A DNA stretch of 64,000 nt from Paracamarosporium sp. OC-R06-R3 (Eukaryota > Ascomycota > Dothideomycetes > Pleosporales > Didymosphaeriaceae). Made by a program: the position numbers and the translations under genes. Under the pieces are notes generated by a model, which was not told the origin of the DNA, did not search any database, and worked only from the letters and a program-made list of their open reading frames with translations. Shown here in pieces: positions 35,252 through 44,823 of this stretch (position 1 is its first letter; each line of letters begins with the position of its first letter). Location of the stretch: NCBI GenBank assembly GCA_019828545.1, contig JACVRA010000181.1, positions 124,001-188,000 on the forward strand, given 5' to 3'.

Positions 35252-36990
35252 ATGCACTTCCGTCGCCTGCTCCGTTTCGTATGGCGGTCGCCCGCCATTG
35301 TATTTGTTGTGGATACACTTTCTAAGCATCAACGTACCAGCATTGATCTACTCCCCGACGTACTAGCTTTGCGTGAGAGGATTTCAAACAGCTTGGTCCG
35401 CGAAACAGCTGGAGCACTCGAGCGATGCGACGAAATATATCTTGCGATCCTGGCAGGCGATGGATACGAATATAAGGTAGCTACGCTGACCATCTTGACT
35501 CTTGGAGCCGCTGCTGTGCCTGTAGCACTAACTCTGTCGGTACAAGAAGCGGCATATTACCTAGAGAGGTCGCATGTCATAGCGGTGCTGGCTAGCTCGA
35601 GAACACAAGCAAAGAGCAGTGTGTTGTAAAACTTGATCCGCTCAACAAGTAATGAGCACTTCAAGAGCGAGTCGGTTGCGCCCTATAGCTTCGCCCCTGC
35701 TCTTAGCGCTACCACGATGCGAATTTCTTCAGATCGGACGCTGAAGAACATCAGCCCAGCTGCAGTCATCTTTACCAGCGGAACCACAGGCCTACCTAAG
35801 GGCACTGTAATGAGAAGGTCCATCATATCGGACAAAGCCCTTTAGGTGACCAATCACTTTCGTCTTACCAAGAGGACGTGATATTACACGTACTAGCAGT
35901 GCATAATGCCGCAAACGTAGGTATAAACTTTTTCCCGTTTCTGATTTCCAAATGTCGTAATGCGGTCCGCAGCGGCAGCTCCGATGAAAAAAAGATTTAG
36001 GAGCGGCGGAAGGGATGTGCAACGGACAGTCAGCCGCCGCTGACCTTTTTCTTCGGAGTCCCAACGATATATATGCGCATGAAACGCCACCACCAACGTA
36101 TATTGGCGAAGCTACCATCGGCGGTGCTTCGCAGTTATGTGGCGGGGCCAAGGCAATTCCGGGCGTGTCTCTGTGCAACGTCGGCGTTGGGCGCTCCACT
36201 CAGCGACTTCTGGGCCGCACTCATGCAGAAAAACCATTCAGAGATACGGTACAACAGAGTTCGGCCTGATGTATATGGGCCGGTTGGACGGTGATGGGAT
36301 GTCCAATGGCTCAGTTGGTGCATGCGTGAGCGGAGTTGGTGTCAAGCTCCCCGCGGGCGATGAGGGTGAGGTGCTCGGTCGAAGCCCCGTATGTAAGCCA
36401 CGTTGTTCCAAAATTGCACATCGCTACGTGCGTTGCTGATGGGCCAACGCAGCATGTGTCCCGCCACTGTCCCTGCGATCCCGATGCCATAGCGCAAGGC
36501 CATGATGAGGAAGAATACTTTCGTACCGGCAACATTGAGGTACTACTACCACGCCGTCGGGCAGGTATTTCTTGACGTAATCGAGCCAGGTGGCCGAGAT
36601 GTCTGCGTTGATGCCACGGTGTTCGGAATATCTGACGATAAGTTCGGCTAAAAGGTCACTGCGCTCATGTCGCTGCAGAGTAAGGGGCTGAACAATTCCT
36701 TTTTGAGGCTATATGGTGATAGAGCGCACAACTTTACCATCGACGCCGCCCGGGGAGGTTTAAGAGCGCGGCTGGCGGGTGGCAAGATGCCCACTTTGCT
36801 GCGCGTTGTGAATGGTGAGCTGCCTAAGAACAGTCAAAGTGCAGAAGAAAGGCCTGGGGCCGTGATACCTCCCCGAACGTTCCCATTCCGAAGTGAAAAA
36901 AGGTGGAGAGAGGTCCTTCGAAGCAGCTTGCGAAACTGGGATGCCCGAGGACGCGATAAGCAAGGCCGCCATAGGTGTGAGTGGCGGGGC
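35252..36990 (+). pseudogene. Malonyl-CoA / acyl-CoA synthetase (ACSF3-like, AMP-binding) pseudogene
   Basis: The order of an AMP-binding enzyme is readable through several breaks. In order are IYLAILAGDGYEYKVATLTI with GAAAVPVAL; an in-frame TAA at 35627-35629; the P-loop-like AVIFTSGTTGLPKGTVM near 35765-35815; a stop and frame change near 35845; ILHVLAVHN and VGINFFPFLIS near 35885-35950; LTFFFGVPTIYMRMKRH in another frame; RYGTTEFGLMYMGRLDGDG with SVGACVSGVGVKLP near 36246-36350 in a third; then an apparently intact intron (about 36389-36450), EEEYFRTGNIE, and the C-terminal LARLAGGKMP-like block near 36760-36800. A second in-frame TAA lies in the VFGISDDKFG-stop-KVTALMS segment near 36650. 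Stops and shifts make it non-functional. ACSF3-like enzymes supply malonyl- or methylmalonyl-CoA. Confidence 0.85.
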
Positions 36991-37816
36991 AGGTGGAGGA
37001 GTAAGGAGCGGGTGCCGTAGGAGCGAAACTTTGGAGATATGACGGTGTCACTGACGCCCAACAGTACAAGATGGGCGTCGCGGAAGCATGCACAAGAGCT
37101 GAGTGGAGGTTTATGTGAACGAGCAACCGTCACATGAGACAGGAGTGACTGTTTGGGACGCGTGTGGAGGAAGGCGCGCGAATGATTCGTGCTTTGCCGA
37201 GGTCCTGCCGCCTTGCATTGGGCACCAAACTTGCTTCCCCTGACGTTGCGATGATCTCTCACTCTTCACACTTGCACGTCGATGCCCAACATGTGACGAG
37301 TCACTATGCCGTCTTCGCTGGGGTTGTGTCGCGCCGTGGCTGCGACGCGCCCGATGAACGGAAACGCGCCATCCGCGCAAGCACGTGGACCACTGAACAT
37401 CCATCAATGTTTGACCAAGTAACACAACATGTGGCCGGAGACAGCAAGCTCGACGATTCGTATGCTTTGTGAATGCGAGACACGGCTTTTGAATTGAGCA
37501 AACAATTCGAAACCATTCACTTTTTCCGTCAAAGCTAGCATCCCAAGCTAACTTGAACAGGAACTCATCCAACCTACACCCTTGTGACAACATTCTGGAG
37601 ACTTTGTGGTATCTCATAGATCGCCATGGCTCACAGGCACCTGTTCACCGACAGGCTTTCACCACCGTTCGATCTTTCAAATCTCGGCCACTACATAAAT
37701 GAATTCTAATCCGGGCAATATATGTCATTTGCGAGGTGCCTCCCTCTCCTTGCCCATATTTCTATGGTACAGAATCTGCACACAATAGACAGTCTCAGGT
37801 TGGTCAATATTTCACA
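36991..37816. other. Intergenic, nothing recognised
   Basis: About 830 bp after the pseudogene and before the HExxH gene. Short open frames exist on both strands (for example 37111-37617 minus) but are Arg/Ser-rich, mutually overlapping and without motifs. Confidence 0.5.
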
Positions 37817-39073
37817 ATGTCTGAAGACCATTTGAGCGAACTGATTACGCGCTTCCACGAAAGGCTCACCCTCTACGGCTGCACGACCCGCACGGGGCCT
37901 TTCATGGGGCAACTCCTTGAAAATGACATTATGCCAATGTTTGCGATCGAGCGATGGGCTACCGGTCCAGGTCAACTTAGCGAGTATGAGTATCCTCGCC
38001 TACGACGGGCGTTGCAACTAGCTACACTGTTCCTCAGCGAAGACAGTGTCTTAGGTTGGTTTACTCATTATACATTCGGTCGCCGTAAGGCGGACTCATT
38101 AGGAGACGTGTACGTCTCCCCAACTGAATATGCGCAGTCTACAGAAGCTCGTAACAAGGTTAGAAAGAAAATCGGTAAGCTGGGCAAGGTCATCACACTG
38201 ATGTACAGCCCTGATTCTGAAGAACATGGCGACTCTTATGGTGTTACGTATGAGTCTAAACGCAATCTGCCGTTCTACGATCTCTTTCGAAGGCAAGACT
38301 GGCCACCGACTGCTAATAATCGCCGCTATCACCCCGTCATCGTCCTGAACAGCGAGTTTTCGGAGTATTTCTCCCAGCGTTTGCATCACTCAGACCCTGA
38401 TGTCTGGCTCCGAACACAGTTCATCTTTGCAACGACCTTAGTCCATGAGGTTGCTCATGCTTACGGCATGTGGCTGGACAAAGATGAGGACGAGCCTCTA
38501 TGGGATAGGGACGATAAAGAGGCCGAATTAGGCTTTTCCTGGGAAGTCGAAACACTCGGGTACATTTGCAACCCGATCTTTCATAACATCAATGGCTGTG
38601 AGATGCTGTTTTCCATGAAGTCCGTTTCCTACCGACACAATGATGAGCAGCCAGACATAGTAAGGGAACTAATAGGGGACCACCCTTTTCACTTCGCCTT
38701 CTTGAATCCCGCCCACTTCTGGGATCTCTTCCAACAACAAACCTATCGCGGAAGCAGTTTCTTTTCCGGGGAGCCTTACAATTCGCACCATAACTGGGTC
38801 ATCGCAATATACGGCATGCATCTAGAGTGGATCGCATCATGGTTCGATGAGCGAAACTGGGACGTGCGTCGCTATGCATGGCAGATGACACAGGAGTATA
38901 TTCCTACACCTCTCGGGGAGACATTCGTCTTGGTGTACCAGAAGAACGGTAACAACGTCAGCGTGCATTATCCGCTTGATCCCAGAATCGGAGAGGATAT
39001 TCCATATATACCATGGGTTGCGGAACAAGAAAGACTACGTGGTGGTGACAAATTGCCGTGGTTTTATAATTAG
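37817..39073 (+). CDS. HExxH-motif protein, putative zinc metallopeptidase-like, function unknown
   Basis: Intronless, 418 residues from the ATG at 37817 (context CACAATGTC). The open frame continues upstream without another methionine start. HEVAH at residues 210-214, within FATTLVHEVAHAYGMW, is a zincin-type zinc site. An acidic segment follows (DKDEDEPLWDRDDKEAELGF), where a third zinc ligand such as Glu could lie. The rest is rich in Trp, Tyr and His (HPVIVLNSEF, FLNPAHFWDLFQQQTYRG, IYGMHLEWIASWFDERNW, TPLGETFVLVYQ). There is no signal peptide or membrane segment, so it is probably intracellular or non-classically exported. I do not recognise a named family. Codon use and length indicate a real gene. 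Confidence 0.8.
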   Translation: MSEDHLSELITRFHERLTLYGCTTRTGPFMGQLLENDIMPMFAIERWATGPGQLSEYEYPRLRRALQLATLFLSEDSVLGWFTHYTFGRRKADSLGDVYVSPTEYAQSTEARNKVRKKIGKLGKVITLMYSPDSEEHGDSYGVTYESKRNLPFYDLFRRQDWPPTANNRRYHPVIVLNSEFSEYFSQRLHHSDPDVWLRTQFIFATTLVHEVAHAYGMWLDKDEDEPLWDRDDKEAELGFSWEVETLGYICNPIFHNINGCEMLFSMKSVSYRHNDEQPDIVRELIGDHPFHFAFLNPAHFWDLFQQQTYRGSSFFSGEPYNSHHNWVIAIYGMHLEWIASWFDERNWDVRRYAWQMTQEYIPTPLGETFVLVYQKNGNNVSVHYPLDPRIGEDIPYIPWVAEQERLRGGDKLPWFYN

Positions 39074-40631
39074 CAAGCGAATTGTTACAATTGTGAAGGT
39101 GAACTTATTACATAGACTTTAGATCTACTAGTGACTTAGGTAGGTGAAAAACAGGTAGTGCGTTCTAATTAATTTCATACATAGCGCTATACCACATTGG
39201 TATCGCCGTCGGCCGCAATATAGGTCGCGATAAGCGCATGCATGCACTCGCCCACTATACCGTGGTGTACGCCATCGCTCATGTAAGACACAGACCTTAC
39301 ACAAATAACGGACGAACCCGGGGTAAAATAAAATGCTCAAAGCAAAGCGCCGAGTCTTTTCGATTTCATAGCCTTATTTCTTGTAGCCTTTCAGTGACAA
39401 CGCTACAGCTTAAAAATTGCCCGGCAGTATGTGGGAATGCCCCGGTGACGTCTATCCTACGAGACGTGCACACCTCTCGAGTTTGCTAGGTATCGATAGA
39501 ACCATCGCCGCGATCTAGTCAAGTAGTCTATTTGTGCCATCTTTAAACGAACGATCTGAGTTTTGGGCCTGCTTGTGCTTTACCGTGTACATACATCCAA
39601 GCTGCTCATCCACTTGCTCCATTGTTTCTGCACATCGCAAGCGCCTAAACACTCTTTGCAATACCATCTTCAGAGCTAAATCTCCATACATACAAAACGC
39701 TCACTTGTTTTAATAATTGTGCATCTCGAATCCAAATCTATCCTCAAAGTAGATTCACACAAAGCTTCACCGGGCCATTCAATACGATGATAACGACCAA
39801 ATTGAACAAGCATTATCCACATCAAAGACTTGCCATAAAGAGCGAAACAATTATAACTTAGTCCATATGCCATCGTATTTCTTCGCATTCGTCCTTGTGT
39901 TTACTTATCAAGGCAACACTCTGATTCGCACCACCGTATCACCAGAGCTGAAAGAACCACCTAGATAATTAACAAGCACTTACGCAACATGACAACCTAG
40001 CCAATACTACCTGATCGAGACGCGTAGACCATCACAATTCTTCGCATCTGTCTCTACGTCCGGCTATCTGATTCGCGCCCCCGTATCTCCGTCGCATTCA
40101 CGCCGCCCAAACAGGAAATACGCACTAGCGCCCCACGAAAACTAGCCGACATTACCACAAGCAGGCGTAAGCTTACCTTCGGGCCCGAGCAGCTTTCCCA
40201 GCACGGCGGCCCACGTAATATCGAAAGGCTCGACCGGCGACACGCAGAGACGAAAGCAAACCTCGCGTCTCGCAGCTCCCCTGGCTTGTCCCGGCCAAGG
40301 TTCGCCGAGGGCGCCCGACCGCGGACATTTCGCCTCGCGCAATGATCTAAAGCCGACCAAGGACCCGTCGTCCCTGCAGCTAGGCAGAGTCTCTGCTTTG
40401 GATCGTCTGCGTTGCCCCACTAGACCCCTCATAACGTCAGTGGTATAAAGTCGAGCGGCGTTTGTACGACGAGGTCCACAGTGCGTTTGTCGCTCAGCAG
40501 TGCACCTTCACCCAATCGCATTACATATATTACCCTCTGCCTGTGTCCCTCCCTCAATCAACCTTTCAATCAATCAATCAATCAACCAACCAAGAAACCC
40601 CCCGCGACACAATCAACACCCTCCACCCACA
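39074..40631. other. Intergenic, promoter of the dienelactone hydrolase gene
   Basis: About 1.56 kb. No open frame with coding character. The last 200 bp, C/T-rich with a TCAA-type microsatellite, look like the leader of the downstream gene. A GC-rich block around 40180-40400 resembles a CpG-rich core promoter. Confidence 0.5.
40565..40594. repeat. TCAA-type microsatellite
   Basis: About five copies of AATC/CAAT followed by CAACCAACC, in the probable 5' UTR of the downstream gene, roughly 40 bp before its ATG. Confidence 0.85.
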
Positions 40632-41427
40632 ATGTCTTCCTGCGACAACTGCAAGACGGGCTTCAACTGGAACGGCACGCCCACCGGCTCCGAGACGACC
40701 CTCGCGAACAACCCCGCCTACGTAACGGGCACAAACAAAGATGCCGCCGTCCTGCTCGTCCACGACATCTTCGGCTGGACCTTCACCAACCTCAGACTGC
40801 TGGCAGACCACTTCGCGAAGGAGGCAAACGTCACCGTGTACCTGCCTGACTTGTACGTCCACTGTATATCTTGGTAGATCATAACTAGCAAGCTAACACA
40901 ACACCAGCTACGGCGGCGAAGTCATCGCGCCCGAGACCCTCACGAACCCCGAGCTTCGCGCCAAGTTCTCCATCCCCGACTTCATGGCGCGCAACACCAA
41001 GGACAAGCGGCTCCCAGAGATCACCGCCGCGGCGCAAGCCCTCAAGTCGCAATTCAAGAAGACGGCGGCAATCGGCTACTGCTGGGGCGCATGGGCGTGC
41101 TTCCGGCTGGGCGCAGACCCGACGCTGATCGACGCCATCAGCATGGCGCACCCGTCGCTCGTCGAGAAGACGGAGATCGACAACGTAAAGGTCCCTGTGC
41201 AGATCATGGCGCCCGAGACGGACCAGATGTTCACGCCTGAGCTGAAGGAGTATGCGAACAAGGTTATTCCCACGCTCGGCGTGCCGTATGAGTATCTTTA
41301 CTTTCCTGGCCTGGTGCATGGGTTTGCGGCCAAGGGCGATCCGAGCGACAAGAAGCAGAAGGATGGGCTCGAGAGGGCGAAGAACTCGGCTGTCAAGTTC
41401 TTCAAGGAGTTTCTGCATGAGTCGTAG
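40632..41427 (+). CDS. Dienelactone hydrolase family protein
   Basis: Alpha/beta hydrolase acting on lactones or esters, probably cytosolic. Two exons (40632-40852, 40908-41427) give 246 residues, normal for the family. Conserved pieces are AAVLLVHDIFGWTFTNLR near residue 40, VYLPDFYGGEVIAPE across the intron, the nucleophile elbow AAIGYCWGAWACF with catalytic Cys (G-x-C-x-G), MAPETDQMF for the Asp, and FPGLVHGFAAKGD for the His. The triad Cys-Asp-His is complete. The codon bias is strongly C-ending, suggesting good expression. Dienelactone hydrolase proper acts in chlorocatechol breakdown. Fungal paralogs are broad, so the substrate is open. Confidence 0.93.
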
Positions 41428-42388
41428 GCGGGTGGGGAGATACGGAATGAGTGTGGTGTTCGAGTAGAAGACATTTCGAAGGATGGAAGGCAAGACTAAG
41501 ATATCTTGATTATGACGGTGGACCTTGTCGGTCCCTTTTCAAAATAACATGGCGTGTTTTCTGCCGGATTTGTCACTGTATTGTTCGTTTTCTCGGTCGG
41601 TGAAGAAGCAGCTCACCGTTCTAACAAGCAGCCCCATACACCAGCTAAAGATGTCGAAGGCTGTCAACGCTGTTCTCAGAATAACTTGCGCTACAACTCT
41701 TGCCCGCTAGAGCCTCGATATACCATAATATATTCCAAACGCAACCAGCTATCCACCACTTCGCCACCAGACACACACTATTCTTGAGAACAAGGAGAGT
41801 AGAATTGATGGATACTGCTCTTATATTCATAGCGCGAAGATGCATATGGTCCGAGATCAAATCTTCTAACCGACTCTTGATCATCTTTCCGACCCAGCTT
41901 GTCTTCTACAACCCCTCTTCGTTTTGAAGGAGTAGGGCAGGCATCAGGCCGACGTGTGAGGGTTATCTGGGGTGTTGCGTATGCCGAACTAACATTCGTC
42001 ACAAACATCGCCTGAGATAACCCTCACACGTCAGCCTGATGCCTACCCTACTCCTTCGCTGCATCTTTCTCGGTGTATTATCCTCCCGGGTCGCATCTTT
42101 TCGGATTGTGCCTGGAGTGCACATAAGCCGTTGTCCAAGCCTTTGCTTCGGCTCTTCCATCTTCCAAGCGGTTCCATCCTCCTGGCGGACCGGAGTCGCC
42201 CAGTATCCAGCAACCTCGACACAGATCGACCGGCTTAAGATCATGCTGCTGCCACCTGCACTCGCGGCCGGTCCATGTGACGAGAACGCAAGCTCCAGTC
42301 CATCTTTAGGCTTGTGATCGGGACTCGAAGCCGGGTCCACATATCTTCTCCCAAAATCCATACTCTCATAGGCATGAAACGTACACAA
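41428..42388. other. Convergent intergenic region containing a foldback element
   Basis: About 960 bp between two convergent stop codons. The main feature is the inverted repeat described separately. Open frames on either side are short and without motifs. Confidence 0.6.
41926..42057. repeat. 132-bp inverted repeat (foldback), 43-bp arms
   Basis: The left arm 41926-41968 and right arm 42015-42057 are reverse complements at 41 of 43 positions, separated by a 46-bp spacer. Both mismatches are C/T transitions. Transcribed from either strand, it would form a near-perfect 43-bp hairpin. No obvious target-site duplication flanks it and there is no coding capacity, so it may be a MITE-like relic or a structured 3' UTR element. 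Confidence 0.9.
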
Positions 42389-43312
42389 TCACCCCATCAT
42401 CTTCTTCCCACTCGCATCCTCCCCATACAGCCCCTCCTCCCTCACCCAACCCGCAACACCATCCGTGCATAGCTTCCCCACCTCCTCCCACTCCCCCTCC
42501 TTCACCGCACGCCTCACCCTCGTCGAACTAATCCCCATGCCCGACCCCTCAACCATATCAATATTATCCCTCCACGCAGCCTCAAACCCGTCCTTCTCCA
42601 ACCCACCCTCCTTGATATTTTGCAAATACTGCTCTTGGTCCTCCACGGTGCCGAATTCCTTCGAAGAGGAATCATTAGCGTCGTACGGCCGCTGCGTAAC
42701 CCGCAGCTTGTGCCCGGCGGAGAAGAACGGTGCGAGCGCGGAGAGCGGCGGCGTGTGCGCGGGGTAGTACTTCGGGTTGCAGAAGCGGATGAGCGTGTCG
42801 TAGCCGACGAGGTGGACGTGTATGGGATTGGAGGCGTAGATCTCTGGCGCTTCGGCGGATATCGCGACGGATTTGTCGGTGTAGTATGGCTCCTTTGTTA
42901 ACCCAATGTCGATACTTACGTCGTTCGAATACTCGCTCGCGTTTCCGTCCCTCTGAAGAGTCTGTAGCACGTCTTCGGCGAAGACGGTCATCAGCGCGAT
43001 GCGCTGCACGAAGCTCGCGGGGCTGGGCGCTTTGTCTGCATTGTGCGTGCTGAAGAGCAGTAACAGCCGCGTTGGTTTCTCTTCGCCTGGTTTCGAGTGC
43101 TTCAAAGCAGAGGTCGCGAGCGAGAGGTGTGCGCGGGATGGCGGGTTGAAGGAGGAGTCGAGGATGTAGAGCGTGCGGGGTTGCGTATGGGACGGGTTTA
43201 TGGTGCGGACGATGCGGAATTTGGACGAGGAAGCGTTGAAAGTTTCGAGAGTCGACTGGAGGGAGGGGAGGAGCGAGCGGAGGGTGGCGAGCCGTGTGGC
43301 CATATCGTCCAT
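42389..43312 (-). CDS. Nicotinamide-nucleotide adenylyltransferase-like protein (POF1 type)
   Basis: Nucleotidyltransferase of the HxGH/NMNAT superfamily, likely in NAD metabolism or protein quality control. Intronless, 307 residues. The N-terminal nucleotide-binding motif is LYILDSSFNPPSRAHLSL, where N-P-P-S-R-A-H replaces the classical HxxH. Further on are RLLLLFSTHNADKAP, VQRIALMTVFAEDV, HVHLVGYDTLIRFCNPKYY, and GMGISSTRVRRAV, the C-terminal ISSTxxR motif. Yeast Pof1 has this architecture. A second in-frame ATG at 43303 is possible. It converges on the dienelactone hydrolase gene and is divergent from the small secreted protein gene. The family call is firm; true NMNAT activity is not certain. 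Confidence 0.88.
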   Translation of the reverse strand: MDDMATRLATLRSLLPSLQSTLETFNASSSKFRIVRTINPSHTQPRTLYILDSSFNPPSRAHLSLATSALKHSKPGEEKPTRLLLLFSTHNADKAPSPASFVQRIALMTVFAEDVLQTLQRDGNASEYSNDVSIDIGLTKEPYYTDKSVAISAEAPEIYASNPIHVHLVGYDTLIRFCNPKYYPAHTPPLSALAPFFSAGHKLRVTQRPYDANDSSSKEFGTVEDQEQYLQNIKEGGLEKDGFEAAWRDNIDMVEGSGMGISSTRVRRAVKEGEWEEVGKLCTDGVAGWVREEGLYGEDASGKKMMG

Positions 43313-44150
43313 TGTGGTGGTTGGTGATAGCTGTCAATGCTAAGATGACGTGCTTGGTAACAGAAAGCCTAGTCATGTATTGCTGCTTGGAGCTGTTTCA
43401 CGAGTCATGTGATCATGACAATGATTTGCATCTTCGGATTTCATATCCTTATGTTCAACAGAATGTAAATAGCTTGCTAAGAACCCTTTGTTTGACGCAC
43501 TGTTTCCCGCGCTGCGGGTCGTAACATTGCCGCTACGTGAAGCCCTGGGTTGGGGTCCCGTATTCTGTCTGCCAATGTGACCGAGTGGGACTGAGTATGT
43601 GACGGTCTTCGCTGCAATGCTCCTCCATCATCGCTACATGCACTACTATGTGACATCTCAATTCAATCTACCAGCTGGCACTAACACTAAACAAGTTTCC
43701 CTTCATCCGCGTCCACGCTCCCCAGAAACCTTCTTACCGGCAAACAGCTGCAATTATACCCATCTACTTCGCACCCTCTATCTCACACCATGCAAACAAA
43801 GATTTCCTCGTGACAAGTCTCGCACAGTGAAACCTAAAATGCTAGCCCGGCGCTAATGCTACTGAAGTGACACGATCGCATGCTTCGCAGCCACCTTCCA
43901 TTCTAAGCACCCCATTCCGACGCGGAATGCCAACGTAGAACCCCAGCATACCAGACTATGAAAAAACGGTATACACATCCTGCATGAGTCCAGGATATGG
44001 AAGATGGAATCGGTGTGTAATCGACCGGGCACCGCCACCTAGCTTCCAAGCATCACTTAAAGCAGAGCATCAAGTCTCGTCCTGCAGTGCTTTACCTCTG
44101 ACAATTGCACCGTATACTAATACACAACTTCACACCAAATACACAATCCA
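43313..44150. promoter_or_regulatory. Divergent promoter region
   Basis: About 840 bp between two divergent start codons. C/A-rich stretches and short open frames without motifs. No repeat or RNA gene recognised. Confidence 0.5.
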
Positions 44151-44586
44151 AAATGCGCCCTCTAACCCTCCTCATCCCCACAGCTTCCCTTCTCCTCCAC
44201 TCAGCCACCACCGCATCCACCTTCGAACCCGTCAACCTCACCCCGCCACTAGACTGGACCGCCGGCCCGTATCTCTTCCCCTCGCAAGTCATCGCAGGCT
44301 ACAATGCAGATCTAGGGGAGTACAACGCCTCCTCCTGGGGCGCACACGTCCTGGCAGCTTGTGCCAACTTCACGACGTGCACGAGCTCACTTTCGTACCA
44401 AGGTATGCTGTCTCTCATCGTGGAGTTAATGTGTGGTCAGAGGTAACAGATTCAGCGACCAACAGCGGCAGCACGGGCGGGAGGTTCTGGTTCGGATATG
44501 TGTTCCGCGGGGGGTCTACAAACGAGTCGTTTTATGAGCGGGCCGAGGGTGTGACGGATGCAGCTGCTTGGACGGTGTGTTTGTAA
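44151..44586 (+). CDS. Small secreted protein, function unknown
   Basis: About 130 residues. The N-terminus MRPLTLLIPTASLLLHSATT is a clear signal peptide with probable cleavage after TTAS. The mature part has two cysteines in CANFTTCTSS, an N-glycosylation site in the same loop, and Trp/Tyr-rich text (PPLDWTAGPYLFP). One intron follows SLSYQ: donor at 44403, acceptor either 44440 (38 bp) or 44449 (47 bp). Both keep the frame; the 47-bp form is the more usual size. Exon 2 reads GRFWFGYVFRGGSTNESFY and ends at TAA, 44584-44586. A small, glycosylated, cysteine-poor secreted protein; effector-like properties are speculation. Confidence 0.7.
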
Positions 44587-44823
44587 AACGGGCATTTTCT
44601 TCTATTTTGCATCTGGATAACAAATTTGGTGTGTGTGCTAGAGTGCAATGTTGTTAGTGGATTGTATCGTTCACAGCATGTAGAAGAAAGTTCGAAACGA
44701 CGATATGCCATGCTGATATTGCTACGCTAATGCAGAAAAAGTGTTGATGAATGTACGCGTGCCCAATACTCCAACGCCATGCAACCGAAATGCCATCAGT
44801 CTGATTACCCTCTACACACGTAC

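Noticed and set aside
35252..36990. RIP as the cause of the synthetase pseudogene
   Set aside because: One or two C-to-T changes create stops, but frame changes imply indels, and the sequence is not strongly A/T-enriched. Ordinary decay is enough.
40885..41493. 202-codon open frame on the minus strand
   Set aside because: Antisense to the dienelactone hydrolase exon. Arg/Leu-rich composition is a by-product of the C-ending codon bias of the real gene.
42675..43376. 233-codon open frame on the minus strand
   Set aside because: Same strand but another frame of the POF1-like gene. Arg/His/Pro-rich, without motifs.
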